Below, one piece after another: positions 8,236-16,543 of a stretch of 64,000 nucleotides of DNA (positions within the stretch are counted from its first letter, which is position 1; every line of letters starts with the position of its first letter). A program made the position numbers and the translations under genes. The notes beneath the pieces are model-generated. The model saw nothing but the letters and a program-made list of their open reading frames with translations. It searched no databases and had not been told where the DNA came from. The stretch covers positions 307,591-371,590 of the forward strand of contig NZ_JACODZ010000008.1 of NCBI RefSeq assembly GCF_014280965.1. Direction: 5' to 3'. This stretch comes from Echinicola salinicaeni. Its GTDB lineage: Bacteria > Bacteroidota > Bacteroidia > Cytophagales > Cyclobacteriaceae.

Positions 8236-9000
8236 ATGTCTATATCAAAAGAGTCAGAATTAATCGGGATGAAAAAAATCAGTGAGGTAGTAGCTACCAC
8301 ACTCAAGCTGATGAGAGCCTATGCTAAAGTAGGGATGACAACTAAGGAACTGGATGATTATGGTGCTGGAATATTAAAAAGCTATGGAGCCAAATCTGCG
8401 CCCTATGAGACTTATGGTTTTCCTGGATACTCCTGTATCAGTGTCAACCATGAAGCAGCGCATGGCATACCTTCAAAGAAAAAAATCCTAAAGGAAGGTG
8501 ATTTAATAAATATTGATGTTTCAGCCGAATTGGATGGATTTTGGTCAGATAACGGTGGATCATTTGTATTGGGAAAGGACATTTACCATCACCAAAAGCT
8601 AGTGGATGCCTCTAAAAATATTTTGCGAAAAGCGATAGAAAACATTAAAGGAGGGGTTAAGATAGCAGATATTGGACATTTGATTGAAAATGAGGCCAAG
8701 CAATCAGGCTTCAAGGTATTAAAGAATTTGGCCGGGCATGGCGTGGGAAGAAACTTACATGAAGCACCTGAAGACATCCTTAATTACAGGGTAAAAACCA
8801 ATAAGGAAAGGTTCAAAAAAAACACTACCGTAGCGGTCGAAACTTTTATCTCTACCCAATCCAACTTTGCTGTCGAACTTGATGATGGTTGGACATTGGT
8901 GGGTAATAAAGGAGGTTATGTGGCTCAGCATGAACATACCATTTTGATAACGGATCAAAGTCCCATCATTTTGACCCAAGCAAACGAAATTTGGAATTAA
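8236..9000 (+). CDS. map: type I methionine aminopeptidase
   Basis: This enzyme removes the initiator methionine from new proteins. Numbered from the start at 8236 (254 aa), the metal ligands are Asp94, Asp105, His168, Glu202 and Glu233, closely matching the spacing of the E. coli enzyme. His76 is the equivalent catalytic histidine. The start at 8236 (MSISKESELIGM) is chosen because homologues begin there; the frame is open back to 8170 but that stretch is proline-rich and unlike the family. The gene is not in the ribosomal-protein cluster where the housekeeping map often sits, so this may be a second copy. DUF2200 follows after 7 bp. Confidence 0.93.
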   Translation: MSISKESELIGMKKISEVVATTLKLMRAYAKVGMTTKELDDYGAGILKSYGAKSAPYETYGFPGYSCISVNHEAAHGIPSKKKILKEGDLINIDVSAELDGFWSDNGGSFVLGKDIYHHQKLVDASKNILRKAIENIKGGVKIADIGHLIENEAKQSGFKVLKNLAGHGVGRNLHEAPEDILNYRVKTNKERFKKNTTVAVETFISTQSNFAVELDDGWTLVGNKGGYVAQHEHTILITDQSPIILTQANEIWN

Positions 9001-9007
9001 CCACCCT

Positions 9008-9367
9008 ATGAAAGTTACCGCCGAGCATAATGAACGTATGGCAAAATTGACTTTTGCATCTGTATATCCCCATTACCTATCTAAAATTGAGCGGAAAGGC
9101 AGGACAAAGGAAGAATTACATCAGGTAATCAAATGGCTAACGGGTTTTGATCAAGCCAAAATCCAAGAATTTATAGCGGATAAAATTACCTTTGAAACTT
9201 TCTTCAAAAATGCAAAATTGAACCCCAATGCCCAGCTCATCAAAGGGGTGATCTGTGGCTACCGAATAGAGGAAATAGACAATCCCCTAACCCAAAAGGT
9301 AAGGTATTTGGACAAGCTTGTAGATGAATTGGCAAAAGGAAGGCCAATACAAAAGATATTGCGCTGA
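9008..9367 (+). CDS. DUF2200 family protein
   Basis: The 119-residue protein matches DUF2200 closely: the N-terminus reads AEHNERMAKLTFASVYP, followed by KGRTKEELHQVIKWLTGF. These are the family's signature segments. The fold is a small alpha/beta domain of unknown function. It lies 7 bp after the methionine aminopeptidase and is likely co-transcribed with it. It ends 27 bp from the end of the convergent UvrA-like gene. Confidence 0.9.
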   Translation: MKVTAEHNERMAKLTFASVYPHYLSKIERKGRTKEELHQVIKWLTGFDQAKIQEFIADKITFETFFKNAKLNPNAQLIKGVICGYRIEEIDNPLTQKVRYLDKLVDELAKGRPIQKILR

Positions 9368-9394
9368 GATCGAAATGACAATGATATTCCATAA

Positions 9395-12300
9395 TCATTC
9401 TAAGACCATCCCCACACCAATTTTCCCCAACAAATAAGGATTATGGTCGATCACCAAGATATCATTATCTTGACTGAGCCCTAGAAGGATCTCAAAGAGC
9501 AAATCAATATCCTCATAATGAAGACCAGTGCTGGGCTCATCCAAAATCAATAGCTGATCTTTGGTCTTATTTTTTAGCCAATTAAGCAGTAATAAACGCT
9601 GCTTTTCACCTGAAGAGAGAGATTTTACATTTTGGTCCAAACTCAAATGCGATAAGCCAATGCTCTCAATTTGCTGAAGAAAGGACAGATTTGAGCTGGC
9701 TACATTTTGATCAGCCAACCACTCCCCTAATTCTGTGATGGACATGGCCAATACTTCCGCAATATGAAGCCCTCCTACCCGATATTCCAATATATGCGCT
9801 TGGTATCGTTGGCCTTGACACATTTCACAAGTTTCGATATAATTGGCCGCAACATCAAGACTGGTGGAAACCGTTCCTATTCCCTTGCAGTTAGGACATT
9901 GGCTTGCTTTATTTTTATATGAAAAGTCTTTTGCCTTCAATCCTGTTGCCTTCGTGAAGACCTTGCTGATGTCTTTTAAAAGATCCAAATAAGCAACAAG
10001 CAAAGTACTGTTATGGGCATGCAGTCTTTTAGGCTCAAAATACTGCGCTCCAGCATATGGTTTGGGCCAATCTATAGCGGCACAATTCACAGGATGAGCT
10101 GAGCTGATGCTCGGTATCAGGATCTCTTTCACCAAAGTGGTCTTCCCTATCCCAGATTTACCCGTAATGGCTGTAATTCCCCCAACAGGCACTTCCAAGG
10201 ATTCCCTTACCAAGGTATGTTTCGCCAACTTTTGCAATGAAATAGCCGTCTTTCCTGACTTCAATTCAATAGCTGTACTGATCTGCTTTAGAAATGGATG
10301 ACAATCCGGCCGCTTCAAAAATGCTGCTGGGCTACCCTGAAAAGTTATATATCCCCCATCCTTACCGGCTTTTGGGCCTATCTCTACCAAATTATCGGCA
10401 GCCATCATGATTTCTTTATTATGCTCAATGACGATCACAGTATTGCCCTTATCCACCAATTCCTTTAAAATATTCACCAAGTCAGGAATATTTTCCGCTG
10501 ACAATCCTGCAGAAGGCTCATCCAACAAATAGGTAATGCCCTTCAGCGGACTGTTTAGCTGCTTGATAAGCGCGACCCTTTGTTGCTCTCCCCCACTCAA
10601 GGTAGATGACTTCCGATTGAGCTGAAGATGATCGATATGCAATTCTCTCGCCTTTTTAAGCGTATTGGCCAAATGCGTCCTTACACTTTCAATCAATCTT
10701 TGGTCGATGGTTTCTGTAGCCACAGATAGGCTTAGCCAAGCATCAAGATTTCTAAAGTTCATTGATTTAAGTGCATGGATCGATTTACCTCCAATCTGAA
10801 CCTCTAATCTTTCTGGCTTAAGTCCACTCCCTTGGCAATGACTACAAGTGGAATAAGAAAGCAGGGTTTTAAGAGGCTGATATTTGTTCTTTCTGGTTAA
10901 AAAATACTCATCCATAAGGTATTTGAAAAGTCCCTTCCACTTCATCTTGACCTGCTGTGTGCCTTCCCGCGTTTTGGTCTTAAACTTCCATATCGCCTCC
11001 CAAACTTTGTCTTTTGAACCTTTGAATACCACATCTCTTTGAACAGAAGTCAAATCCTTAAATGGCGTGTGCTGGTCAAAACCATATTCCTTCCCCACTT
11101 CCTCCAAAATAGCCATATACTGGCCGCTGGCCTGTCCATAATAAGCCAAGGCTTTATGGTGCTCAAACAGCCCTTCTGCAATACTTAGGTTTTCATCCAG
11201 TACAATCTTTTCGAGGTCGGGAAGCAACTCCTGCCCCATACCATCACAAACGCCACATTTACCCAGTTCATGATTACTTGAAAAGTGACTGGCTGACCAC
11301 TCCAGTCCGTCGTATTGGGCTTTTCTGGAAAAAGCAAAACGCAGACTTTTATCGAAATCAGTTTGTTGGGCAATATCAGAACGCTCGGAAAAATCCTTCT
11401 CCTTACGCGTAATACAAATACTCGGCGTAAGGCCTTCAATATAATCCACTTCAAACTGAAAATTCACCCCCACCCTGGATTGCTGATAGCTGGAAAATTG
11501 CTTGGTCATTTCCTGCAGACCATATCCATGCAAGGTATCAATCACTAAAGAGGATTTTCCCGAACCTGAAATTCCGGTAACTACCGATAATTGACGCTTG
11601 GTCAATCTCATGCTTATATCTTTAAGGGCATGGGTACGGGCTCCTTTTATAGTAATGATATCCCTAGCTTGTTCCGCGGGCAAATTGGCTTCTTCCACCT
11701 GGGATGGCAAGGCATTATCTACCAAAGTATCGCATTCAGTTTGGAAAAGCGGATGATTTTCAAAACATACAATCCCGGCTGTTTGCTTTTTAAGTTGGTT
11801 CAAGGCAGTGATCAATTGCTGTACATTCTGATAATGAAGCCCGATACTAGGTTCCTCCAACAGCAAAACCGTCTTCTTGGAAGGCTTGGCAAAATGTTTG
11901 GTCAACTTAATACGCTGAGCTTCCCCACCCGACAATGTATTAGAAGGCTGCCCCAGTTTAATATAGCCCAATCCCAATTGGATCATCAAGGCCAAAATCT
12001 CTGCCAATTTCTTTTCTTCCGCAAAAAAGACTTGAGCTTCCCGGATACTCAAATCATATATTTGAGCTATATTTTTTTCTTTCCAATTTACTTTTAGCAC
12101 TTCAGGCTTAAAGCGCTTTCCATTGCAGACAGGGCAAACTTGATTGATATTCCCCATCACGCTCATAGATAAGGTAATTACCCCAGCTCCTTCGCAGTTG
12201 GGACAGCGGCCACTTTTATTATTAAAGGAAAAAGCGCCTTTTGCCAGTTTTAAGGATTTAGCCTCTGGTGTTTTGGCCAGCAAATCCCGGATCTTATCAG

Positions 12301-13882
12301 CCAGTCCCGTATAGGTAGATGGATTGCTTCGGGGTGTTTTGCCAATCGGCTGGTCTGTAACGCTGAGCATTTTCAAACCTTCCTCTTCACAAAAAGCAGC
12401 TATTCTCCCAATCAACTCACTCGTCTTCCTACTCAATACGGATAAGTTTTGAGCCTTGGGTTGGAAGGCTTGCTCTTGTACAAGGTCAACCAAACCTGAA
12501 GATGCTTCCTTTGGCTGGCGAAGGGCAGTTAAGGTCGGACTGCTCAATGCTTTGCTTTGCAAGAATTCTTGAATTCGCCCATTAAAAACCACTTCTCCAC
12601 CTTCTACTCCTGCTTTTGGCCCCAATTCCACCACCCAATCTGCCGATTGAATGAAATTCAAATCATGCTCTACTACCATCACGGTATTTCCACGGCGAAT
12701 CAATCGATCAAAAATATGGCGAAGATGCTGTTGATAGGCTGCTGGCAGGCCAATAGAGGGTTCATCAAAGACATACAAAATCCCTTGTAAACTGCTGTTG
12801 ACCTGTTTGATCAACTTTATGCGCTGTGCATCACCAGAAGAAATGTCCATGCTGGATGTACTCAGCTGATAATGCTCCATCCCCAGTCTCACTAGATCAA
12901 GCAACTGGGTACACAGCTTATCGACCAATATTTTTTCTCCACCAGACAGGTTCTGCTCCTGAAGACGATCATACAATTCCTTTAATGGAAGCTCCATCCA
13001 CTCCTGAAAGTTCATGCCCTTCCATCGATATTTCAAATGATCTGCTTTTATTCTTGCCCCAAGACAATCCGGACAAATTTTAGAACTGACAAATCGTAAT
13101 ATGCTTACATTTCTATCCAATCGAAGGATATCAGACATGATCGGGATGATGCCCCTGTAGTAACCTTCCTCGCGAGGTTTTGCCTTGAATCCCTCCCACC
13201 TCAAACGTGATTCCAAGCTGTGTTTACCGTAAAAAACCTTGATACGATTACTGCCATAAAGGATCACATCCTGCTGTTCAGTACTGAGTTGCTTCCAAGG
13301 CACATCCACCGAAAAACCGTGCGCCTCACATACCTTGTTCAACTCCTCCACGGTTACCTGGGAATAAACTATATAGCCATTGGGTAAGGTGGTGGTGATT
13401 GCTCCTTCCCGCAATGTTTTATTTTCATCCCCCACCAATTTATTGATGTCAATGTATTCCGCCTCCCCAATTCCCCGGCAAGTTTCACAGGCACCCTTAG
13501 GATGATTAAATGAAAACAATGATTTACTCATGCTATGCTCTCCTGCATAACGGGCAAACAATACCCTAAATAATGGGGTCAGCTCAGAAAGCGTCCCGAA
13601 AGTGGCATTTAAAGATTGGAACCGTTTAGATTGCTCCACCTTAATTACAGGTGGTAATTCAGTAATACTGTCTACCTCTGCTGTAGGGATAGTTTGTGCA
13701 TTTTGCTGGTTATAGGCCGGCAAGCTCTCCAAAAAATAACGATATCCCTCATTGGCAATCACCCCCATGGCCAAGGAGGATTTTCCCGATCCCGATAAGC
13801 CCGTCACTACAATCAGCTGATTTTCGGGAATATTCAATGAAACGTTTTTGAGATTGTTTTGGTGAGCTTTGGTAATGCGCAT
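9395..13882 (-). CDS. tandem UvrA-like ATPase (two UvrA units fused)
   Basis: At 1495 residues this is about 1.6 times a normal UvrA and consists of two UvrA-like units in a row. Walker A loops occur near residues 28-35 (GLSGSGKS), 770 (GISGSGKS) and 1240 (GKSGIGKT). ABC signatures are near 346 (SSGDAQR), 648 (LSGGEAQR), 1093 (LSGGEQQR) and 1419 (LSSGEKQR). Paired CxxC zinc motifs precede each signature. The Walker A expected near residue 480 is absent, although the UvrA segment QPIGKTPRSNPSTYTG just after it is kept; the matching Walker B reads LLLLEEPS. Only about ten residues separate the RVLFARYAG segment from FSFNHPKGACETC, so the UvrB-binding domain is missing, as in class II UvrA proteins. 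DNA lesion or drug-adduct recognition is likely, but no uvrB or uvrC is near. Confidence 0.9.
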   Translation of the reverse strand: MRITKAHQNNLKNVSLNIPENQLIVVTGLSGSGKSSLAMGVIANEGYRYFLESLPAYNQQNAQTIPTAEVDSITELPPVIKVEQSKRFQSLNATFGTLSELTPLFRVLFARYAGEHSMSKSLFSFNHPKGACETCRGIGEAEYIDINKLVGDENKTLREGAITTTLPNGYIVYSQVTVEELNKVCEAHGFSVDVPWKQLSTEQQDVILYGSNRIKVFYGKHSLESRLRWEGFKAKPREEGYYRGIIPIMSDILRLDRNVSILRFVSSKICPDCLGARIKADHLKYRWKGMNFQEWMELPLKELYDRLQEQNLSGGEKILVDKLCTQLLDLVRLGMEHYQLSTSSMDISSGDAQRIKLIKQVNSSLQGILYVFDEPSIGLPAAYQQHLRHIFDRLIRRGNTVMVVEHDLNFIQSADWVVELGPKAGVEGGEVVFNGRIQEFLQSKALSSPTLTALRQPKEASSGLVDLVQEQAFQPKAQNLSVLSRKTSELIGRIAAFCEEEGLKMLSVTDQPIGKTPRSNPSTYTGLADKIRDLLAKTPEAKSLKLAKGAFSFNNKSGRCPNCEGAGVITLSMSVMGNINQVCPVCNGKRFKPEVLKVNWKEKNIAQIYDLSIREAQVFFAEEKKLAEILALMIQLGLGYIKLGQPSNTLSGGEAQRIKLTKHFAKPSKKTVLLLEEPSIGLHYQNVQQLITALNQLKKQTAGIVCFENHPLFQTECDTLVDNALPSQVEEANLPAEQARDIITIKGARTHALKDISMRLTKRQLSVVTGISGSGKSSLVIDTLHGYGLQEMTKQFSSYQQSRVGVNFQFEVDYIEGLTPSICITRKEKDFSERSDIAQQTDFDKSLRFAFSRKAQYDGLEWSASHFSSNHELGKCGVCDGMGQELLPDLEKIVLDENLSIAEGLFEHHKALAYYGQASGQYMAILEEVGKEYGFDQHTPFKDLTSVQRDVVFKGSKDKVWEAIWKFKTKTREGTQQVKMKWKGLFKYLMDEYFLTRKNKYQPLKTLLSYSTCSHCQGSGLKPERLEVQIGGKSIHALKSMNFRNLDAWLSLSVATETIDQRLIESVRTHLANTLKKARELHIDHLQLNRKSSTLSGGEQQRVALIKQLNSPLKGITYLLDEPSAGLSAENIPDLVNILKELVDKGNTVIVIEHNKEIMMAADNLVEIGPKAGKDGGYITFQGSPAAFLKRPDCHPFLKQISTAIELKSGKTAISLQKLAKHTLVRESLEVPVGGITAITGKSGIGKTTLVKEILIPSISSAHPVNCAAIDWPKPYAGAQYFEPKRLHAHNSTLLVAYLDLLKDISKVFTKATGLKAKDFSYKNKASQCPNCKGIGTVSTSLDVAANYIETCEMCQGQRYQAHILEYRVGGLHIAEVLAMSITELGEWLADQNVASSNLSFLQQIESIGLSHLSLDQNVKSLSSGEKQRLLLLNWLKNKTKDQLLILDEPSTGLHYEDIDLLFEILLGLSQDNDILVIDHNPYLLGKIGVGMVLE

Positions 13883-14185
13883 AAAAAGGTGAGATCTTTA
13901 TTTGTAGTTTGCAGGTTCAAAGATATAAAGAATCTTAGCGTACCAATAAGGCAAGCAAACCGAATTTGGGGTGTTTTAGTTTACTTCCTTTTGTACGCCT
14001 CTCTTGTTGCGATTAACAAATGGTGTACTAGGGAGGTTTTATTTTTTGGGGATTTAGAATATTAGGAAAACCCTGGCTTTATCTCCCTTTATTAACAAAA
14101 GTCTGGTTATCTGAAATTGCTCTGGCCTCACAATCGTTACCAAATGTTTGATGTATAAAAGATAAACAAAAACTACCCTTACTTC

Positions 14186-14222
14186 TCCAAGACTTATGGG
14201 GGAATTATCCATAAGTCTTGGA
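14186..14222. repeat. perfect 14-bp inverted repeat
   Basis: TCCAAGACTTATGG at 14186-14199 is repeated as its exact reverse complement at 14209-14222, with a 9-base loop. No T-run follows on either strand, so a terminator is unlikely. It could be an operator, a hairpin RNA or the end of a mobile repeat. Confidence 0.6.
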
Positions 14223-14228
14223 TAGGAG

Positions 14229-14283
14229 AAACACGGGATAAACACGGGATAAACACGGCTTAACTAGAGGTTAAACACGGGTT
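14229..14283 (+). repeat. 11-bp tandem repeat AAACACGGGAT
   Basis: Two exact units (14229-14239, 14240-14250) are followed by a third with two changes at the end (14251-14261). A fourth at 14273-14283 (AAACACGGG-like with flanking TT) comes after a 11-base interruption. The array directly follows the inverted repeat at 14186-14222. Confidence 0.6.
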
Positions 14284-14604
14284 AAAAAGTTTTTATCTAT
14301 CATATTTCAATACAATGGGAAAACTATATGTAGTTTATAGTTTGTCGACTCTTTGAACGATATAACTGTGAAGAAGCATGATGAATTTATTATTATGCGA
14401 AAGCAGCTCAAGATTGGCAAAATAAGCATAAAAGGATCAAGTTCATGTGGAGAGCAGAAAAATGAAAAAAATAGGTATTCCCATGCATAAAGAAATGAAA
14501 CTTCCTTCCCAATTCAACTTAAAACAGTGATTCACCAAAATGAACCGCCCTAAAACATTCCTAAGACTGATTTGTTTTAATTTCAGTGTAATAACAAATT
14601 AGAC

Positions 14605-15051
14605 ATGAAATATTTAGCATTATTAATATTGGGAATAGGAATCTGTCTGCAACAAGAACTAATGGCACAGTCATTATCCAAGCATCAGTGGAAGGATAGA
14701 CTTTTGATCATAAAGACCAATGACCTGGCTGACTCCCTATATACCAAACAAATCGCCGCACTAAAGAAAAACTTGGATGAATTGGAAGAAAGAAAATTGG
14801 TCGTTTACAAAGTCCACAAAGGTAAATACCAAACTGACCTCGGAACTAAAAAAAACTGGACAAAAATTGACAGTTCTCTTATACGTGATGATTTCAAAAT
14901 CATCACGGAAAACTTTGAAATCACCCTTATTGGACTCGATGGGCAGGTTAAGCTCAGACAAAATACTTTTTTGGAGCCAAATCAATTATTTGGCAGAATA
15001 GATTCCATGCCTATGAGGAGGCAGGAGATTAAAAACAAATCCAATCAATAA
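14605..15051 (+). CDS. DUF4174 family secreted protein
   Basis: The 148-residue protein begins with a signal peptide ending near LMAQ (residue 21). The mature part fits the DUF4174 pattern: an opening WKDRLLIIKTND, a central region of alternating strands and helices, then ENFEITLIGLDGQVKLRQ and a closing DSMPMRRQEI. The family has a thioredoxin-like layout but lacks a CxxC motif here. It is predicted to act in the periplasm; the role is unknown. It is monocistronic. Confidence 0.82.
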   Translation: MKYLALLILGIGICLQQELMAQSLSKHQWKDRLLIIKTNDLADSLYTKQIAALKKNLDELEERKLVVYKVHKGKYQTDLGTKKNWTKIDSSLIRDDFKIITENFEITLIGLDGQVKLRQNTFLEPNQLFGRIDSMPMRRQEIKNKSNQ

Positions 15052-15122
15052 TAATGATATCTCTCCATCACCAATAAACTAATGAGCCCCAAAAAGATCA
15101 ATTCATCCTTTGGCTTTCATAA

Positions 15123-15563
15123 CTATTCATCATCAATTCTCTTCCAAAACAGTGACTTTCCAAAGGTTGGCAAACCCAAATAGCCCCTTACTTCTACTCT
15201 GTCCTTATCTATTAATTTTACTAAGCATTGATAACTTTCTCCACTTTCTGGATCATAAATTTCACCTCCTGACCATTTACCGTCATCATACTCCAATGCC
15301 TGAATCAAATGGATTTTACTAAGGGATTGATTTCTAAGTTGAGGATCTTTATTATTTACATCCTTTCTGATTTTTCCGTTTTCCCTCTCCTTTTTTAGCC
15401 AAGCTATTTTCCCAAAATATGCTCCTTCATTTTTATAAATAAGCACTTTTGCCTCCTCATCTTCTGTCAACCAAAGCCCCATAATATCATCGGCCTTTTG
15501 GGCATAAGAACTTGATAAGATGATAAAATTCATCACTAGAAAGTAGATTGCTTTATTTGGCAT
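15123..15563 (-). CDS. DUF2147 family secreted protein
   Basis: The mature protein matches DUF2147, a lipocalin-like small beta-barrel: it opens with DDIMGLWLTEDEEAKVLIYK, has IHLIQALEYDDGKWSGGEIYDPESG, and ends RGYLGLPTFGKSLFWKR. The start at 15563 is chosen because it gives a clean signal peptide (MPNKAIYFLVMNFIILSSSYAQ). The longer frame to 15593 would run into the dispersed repeat at 15571-15748 and adds charged residues before the signal. The function is unknown. It converges with the DUF4174 gene. Confidence 0.85.
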   Translation of the reverse strand: MPNKAIYFLVMNFIILSSSYAQKADDIMGLWLTEDEEAKVLIYKNEGAYFGKIAWLKKERENGKIRKDVNNKDPQLRNQSLSKIHLIQALEYDDGKWSGGEIYDPESGESYQCLVKLIDKDRVEVRGYLGLPTFGKSLFWKRIDDE

Positions 15564-15570
15564 ATTTGAT

Positions 15571-15748
15571 TTTATGTATATCCGCAATTGCACAAGTAAG
15601 TTTTACCATTCAAAACATTCCCTATTAAGAGAATACATATCTCTCAGAAATACTAATTTAAATCTGTCTAGATCCGTGGAGTCTCCCGATAAATCAGGAC
15701 AGGCCGTGAGAAATAAGTTTACTGGTGTTAAAACGTATAATCATATTT
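15571..15748 (+). repeat. 178-bp dispersed intergenic repeat, copy 1
   Basis: It is close to identical over its whole length with 37622-37799. Both begin TTATGTATATCCGCAATTG, contain CTCTCAGAAA and GTGAGAAATAAGTTTACTGG, and end near ATAATCATATTT. A palindromic CCCGATAAATCxGG block sits inside. Diverged copies lie at 57010-57181 and about 30505-30625. All copies read in the same direction. Confidence 0.8.
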
Positions 15749-15940
15749 GATTTTTTTCAAAATTAATGATTTGAATTACAAAATTCCATCAGACCTGAAC
15801 TATCCTCCTTCCTTCATATCAGGGATTCCTTTATTTAAATTAGAGATAAATAGCTTTTTTTATAAGCCATGTCCTTCCACTAAACACCTCACCATACAAT
15901 TTCCTACTAACTAATATTTTAAAAGAATTCTTTGTCTTTT

Positions 15941-15974
15941 TTTGGGGAACTCAATTCATTCTTTAGTAGTTTTG
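15941..15974 (+). promoter_or_regulatory. probable promoter of gldC
   Basis: TTTG at 15941-15944 and TAGTTTTG at 15967-15974 fit the Bacteroidota -33 (TTTG) and -7 (TAnnTTTG) elements, with a slightly long 22-bp spacer. The ATG of gldC lies 23 bp downstream. Confidence 0.5.
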
Positions 15975-15997
15975 CAACTTATATTTGAAAAGAGCAT

Positions 15998-16339
15998 ATG
16001 AAAAATTCTGAGATAAAATTTAAAATTAACCTTGACGAGAAGAATCTGCCAAAAACCATTGAATGGGATGCTACAGATAAAGAAGGTGATGGTTCGGAAG
16101 AAACCAAAAGTATAAGTTTAAATGTCTGGGATAACCTAAACCACAGTACACTTAGAATCGACCTATGGACAGAGGAAATGTCAGTAGTAGAAATGAAAAG
16201 GTTTTATATTGACATTTTGGGTGGTATGGCCCAAACCATTCTGAACAGTACAGGTGATGAGTATATGTCAGAAGAAATGAAGGACCTCTGTGATAGATTG
16301 GTTCAACATGTCAATGAGGAAAATAAAAATGTCAAATAA
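15998..16339 (+). CDS. gldC: gliding motility protein GldC
   Basis: The 113-residue protein matches GldC: an N-terminal SEIKFKINLDEKNLPKTIEW, then the D-rich segment with ISLNVWD, and MSVVEMKRFYIDILGGMAQT in the middle. GldC is a small soluble protein linked to gliding motility in Bacteroidota; its exact biochemical role is unsettled. There is no signal peptide, as expected. A strong terminator follows at 16372-16405, so the gene is a single transcription unit. It is a useful lineage marker for this window. Confidence 0.93.
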   Translation: MKNSEIKFKINLDEKNLPKTIEWDATDKEGDGSEETKSISLNVWDNLNHSTLRIDLWTEEMSVVEMKRFYIDILGGMAQTILNSTGDEYMSEEMKDLCDRLVQHVNEENKNVK

Positions 16340-16371
16340 GCTGTTTTCATCCATTACAGTTTAGCAATATT

Positions 16372-16405
16372 AAACGCCAGTATTTCATAAAATACTGGCG
16401 TTTTT
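16372..16405 (+). terminator. intrinsic terminator after gldC
   Basis: AAACGCCAGTATTT pairs perfectly with AAATACTGGCGTTT around a short loop, and the stem runs into a T-run. It lies 33 bp after the gldC stop. Confidence 0.88.
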
Positions 16406-16543
16406 ATTGATACAAAAAACATAAAATCAAGATGTTAGAAAAACCATTTTTCTATTGGACTTTATTACTGATTTTTTAGTAACTAAAAGCCTCCTTTAAA
16501 AAATTATTTTTAGTATATTCCATAGAAACAAACCCAATTTAAC

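Larger units (their letters stand above)
13883..14604. other. intergenic region with inverted and short tandem repeats
   Basis: About 720 bases lie between two divergent genes. They contain a perfect 14-bp inverted repeat (14186-14222) and an 11-bp tandem repeat (14229-14283). A short protein-like open segment at 14385-14465 (AKAAQDWQNKHKRIKFMWRA, then a stop) has no start and may be a gene remnant. Otherwise I see nothing. Confidence 0.45.
15564..15997. other. intergenic region with dispersed repeat and gldC promoter
   Basis: This 434-bp gap holds copy 1 of the 178-bp dispersed repeat (15571-15748) and the likely gldC promoter (15941-15974). No gene is seen. Confidence 0.6.

Noticed and set aside
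10107..13083. Several plus-strand open frames within the UvrA-like gene
   Set aside because: They are antisense to conserved ABC motifs and have no starts or family features of their own.
9395..13882. Two separate uvrA genes joined by error
   Set aside because: The frame is open across the junction, and the second unit has no start of its own near residue 750; an assembly problem would need reads to exclude, but the sequence gives no sign of one.
15564..15593. Longer N-terminus for the DUF2147 protein
   Set aside because: It would run into the dispersed repeat and put charged residues before the signal peptide.
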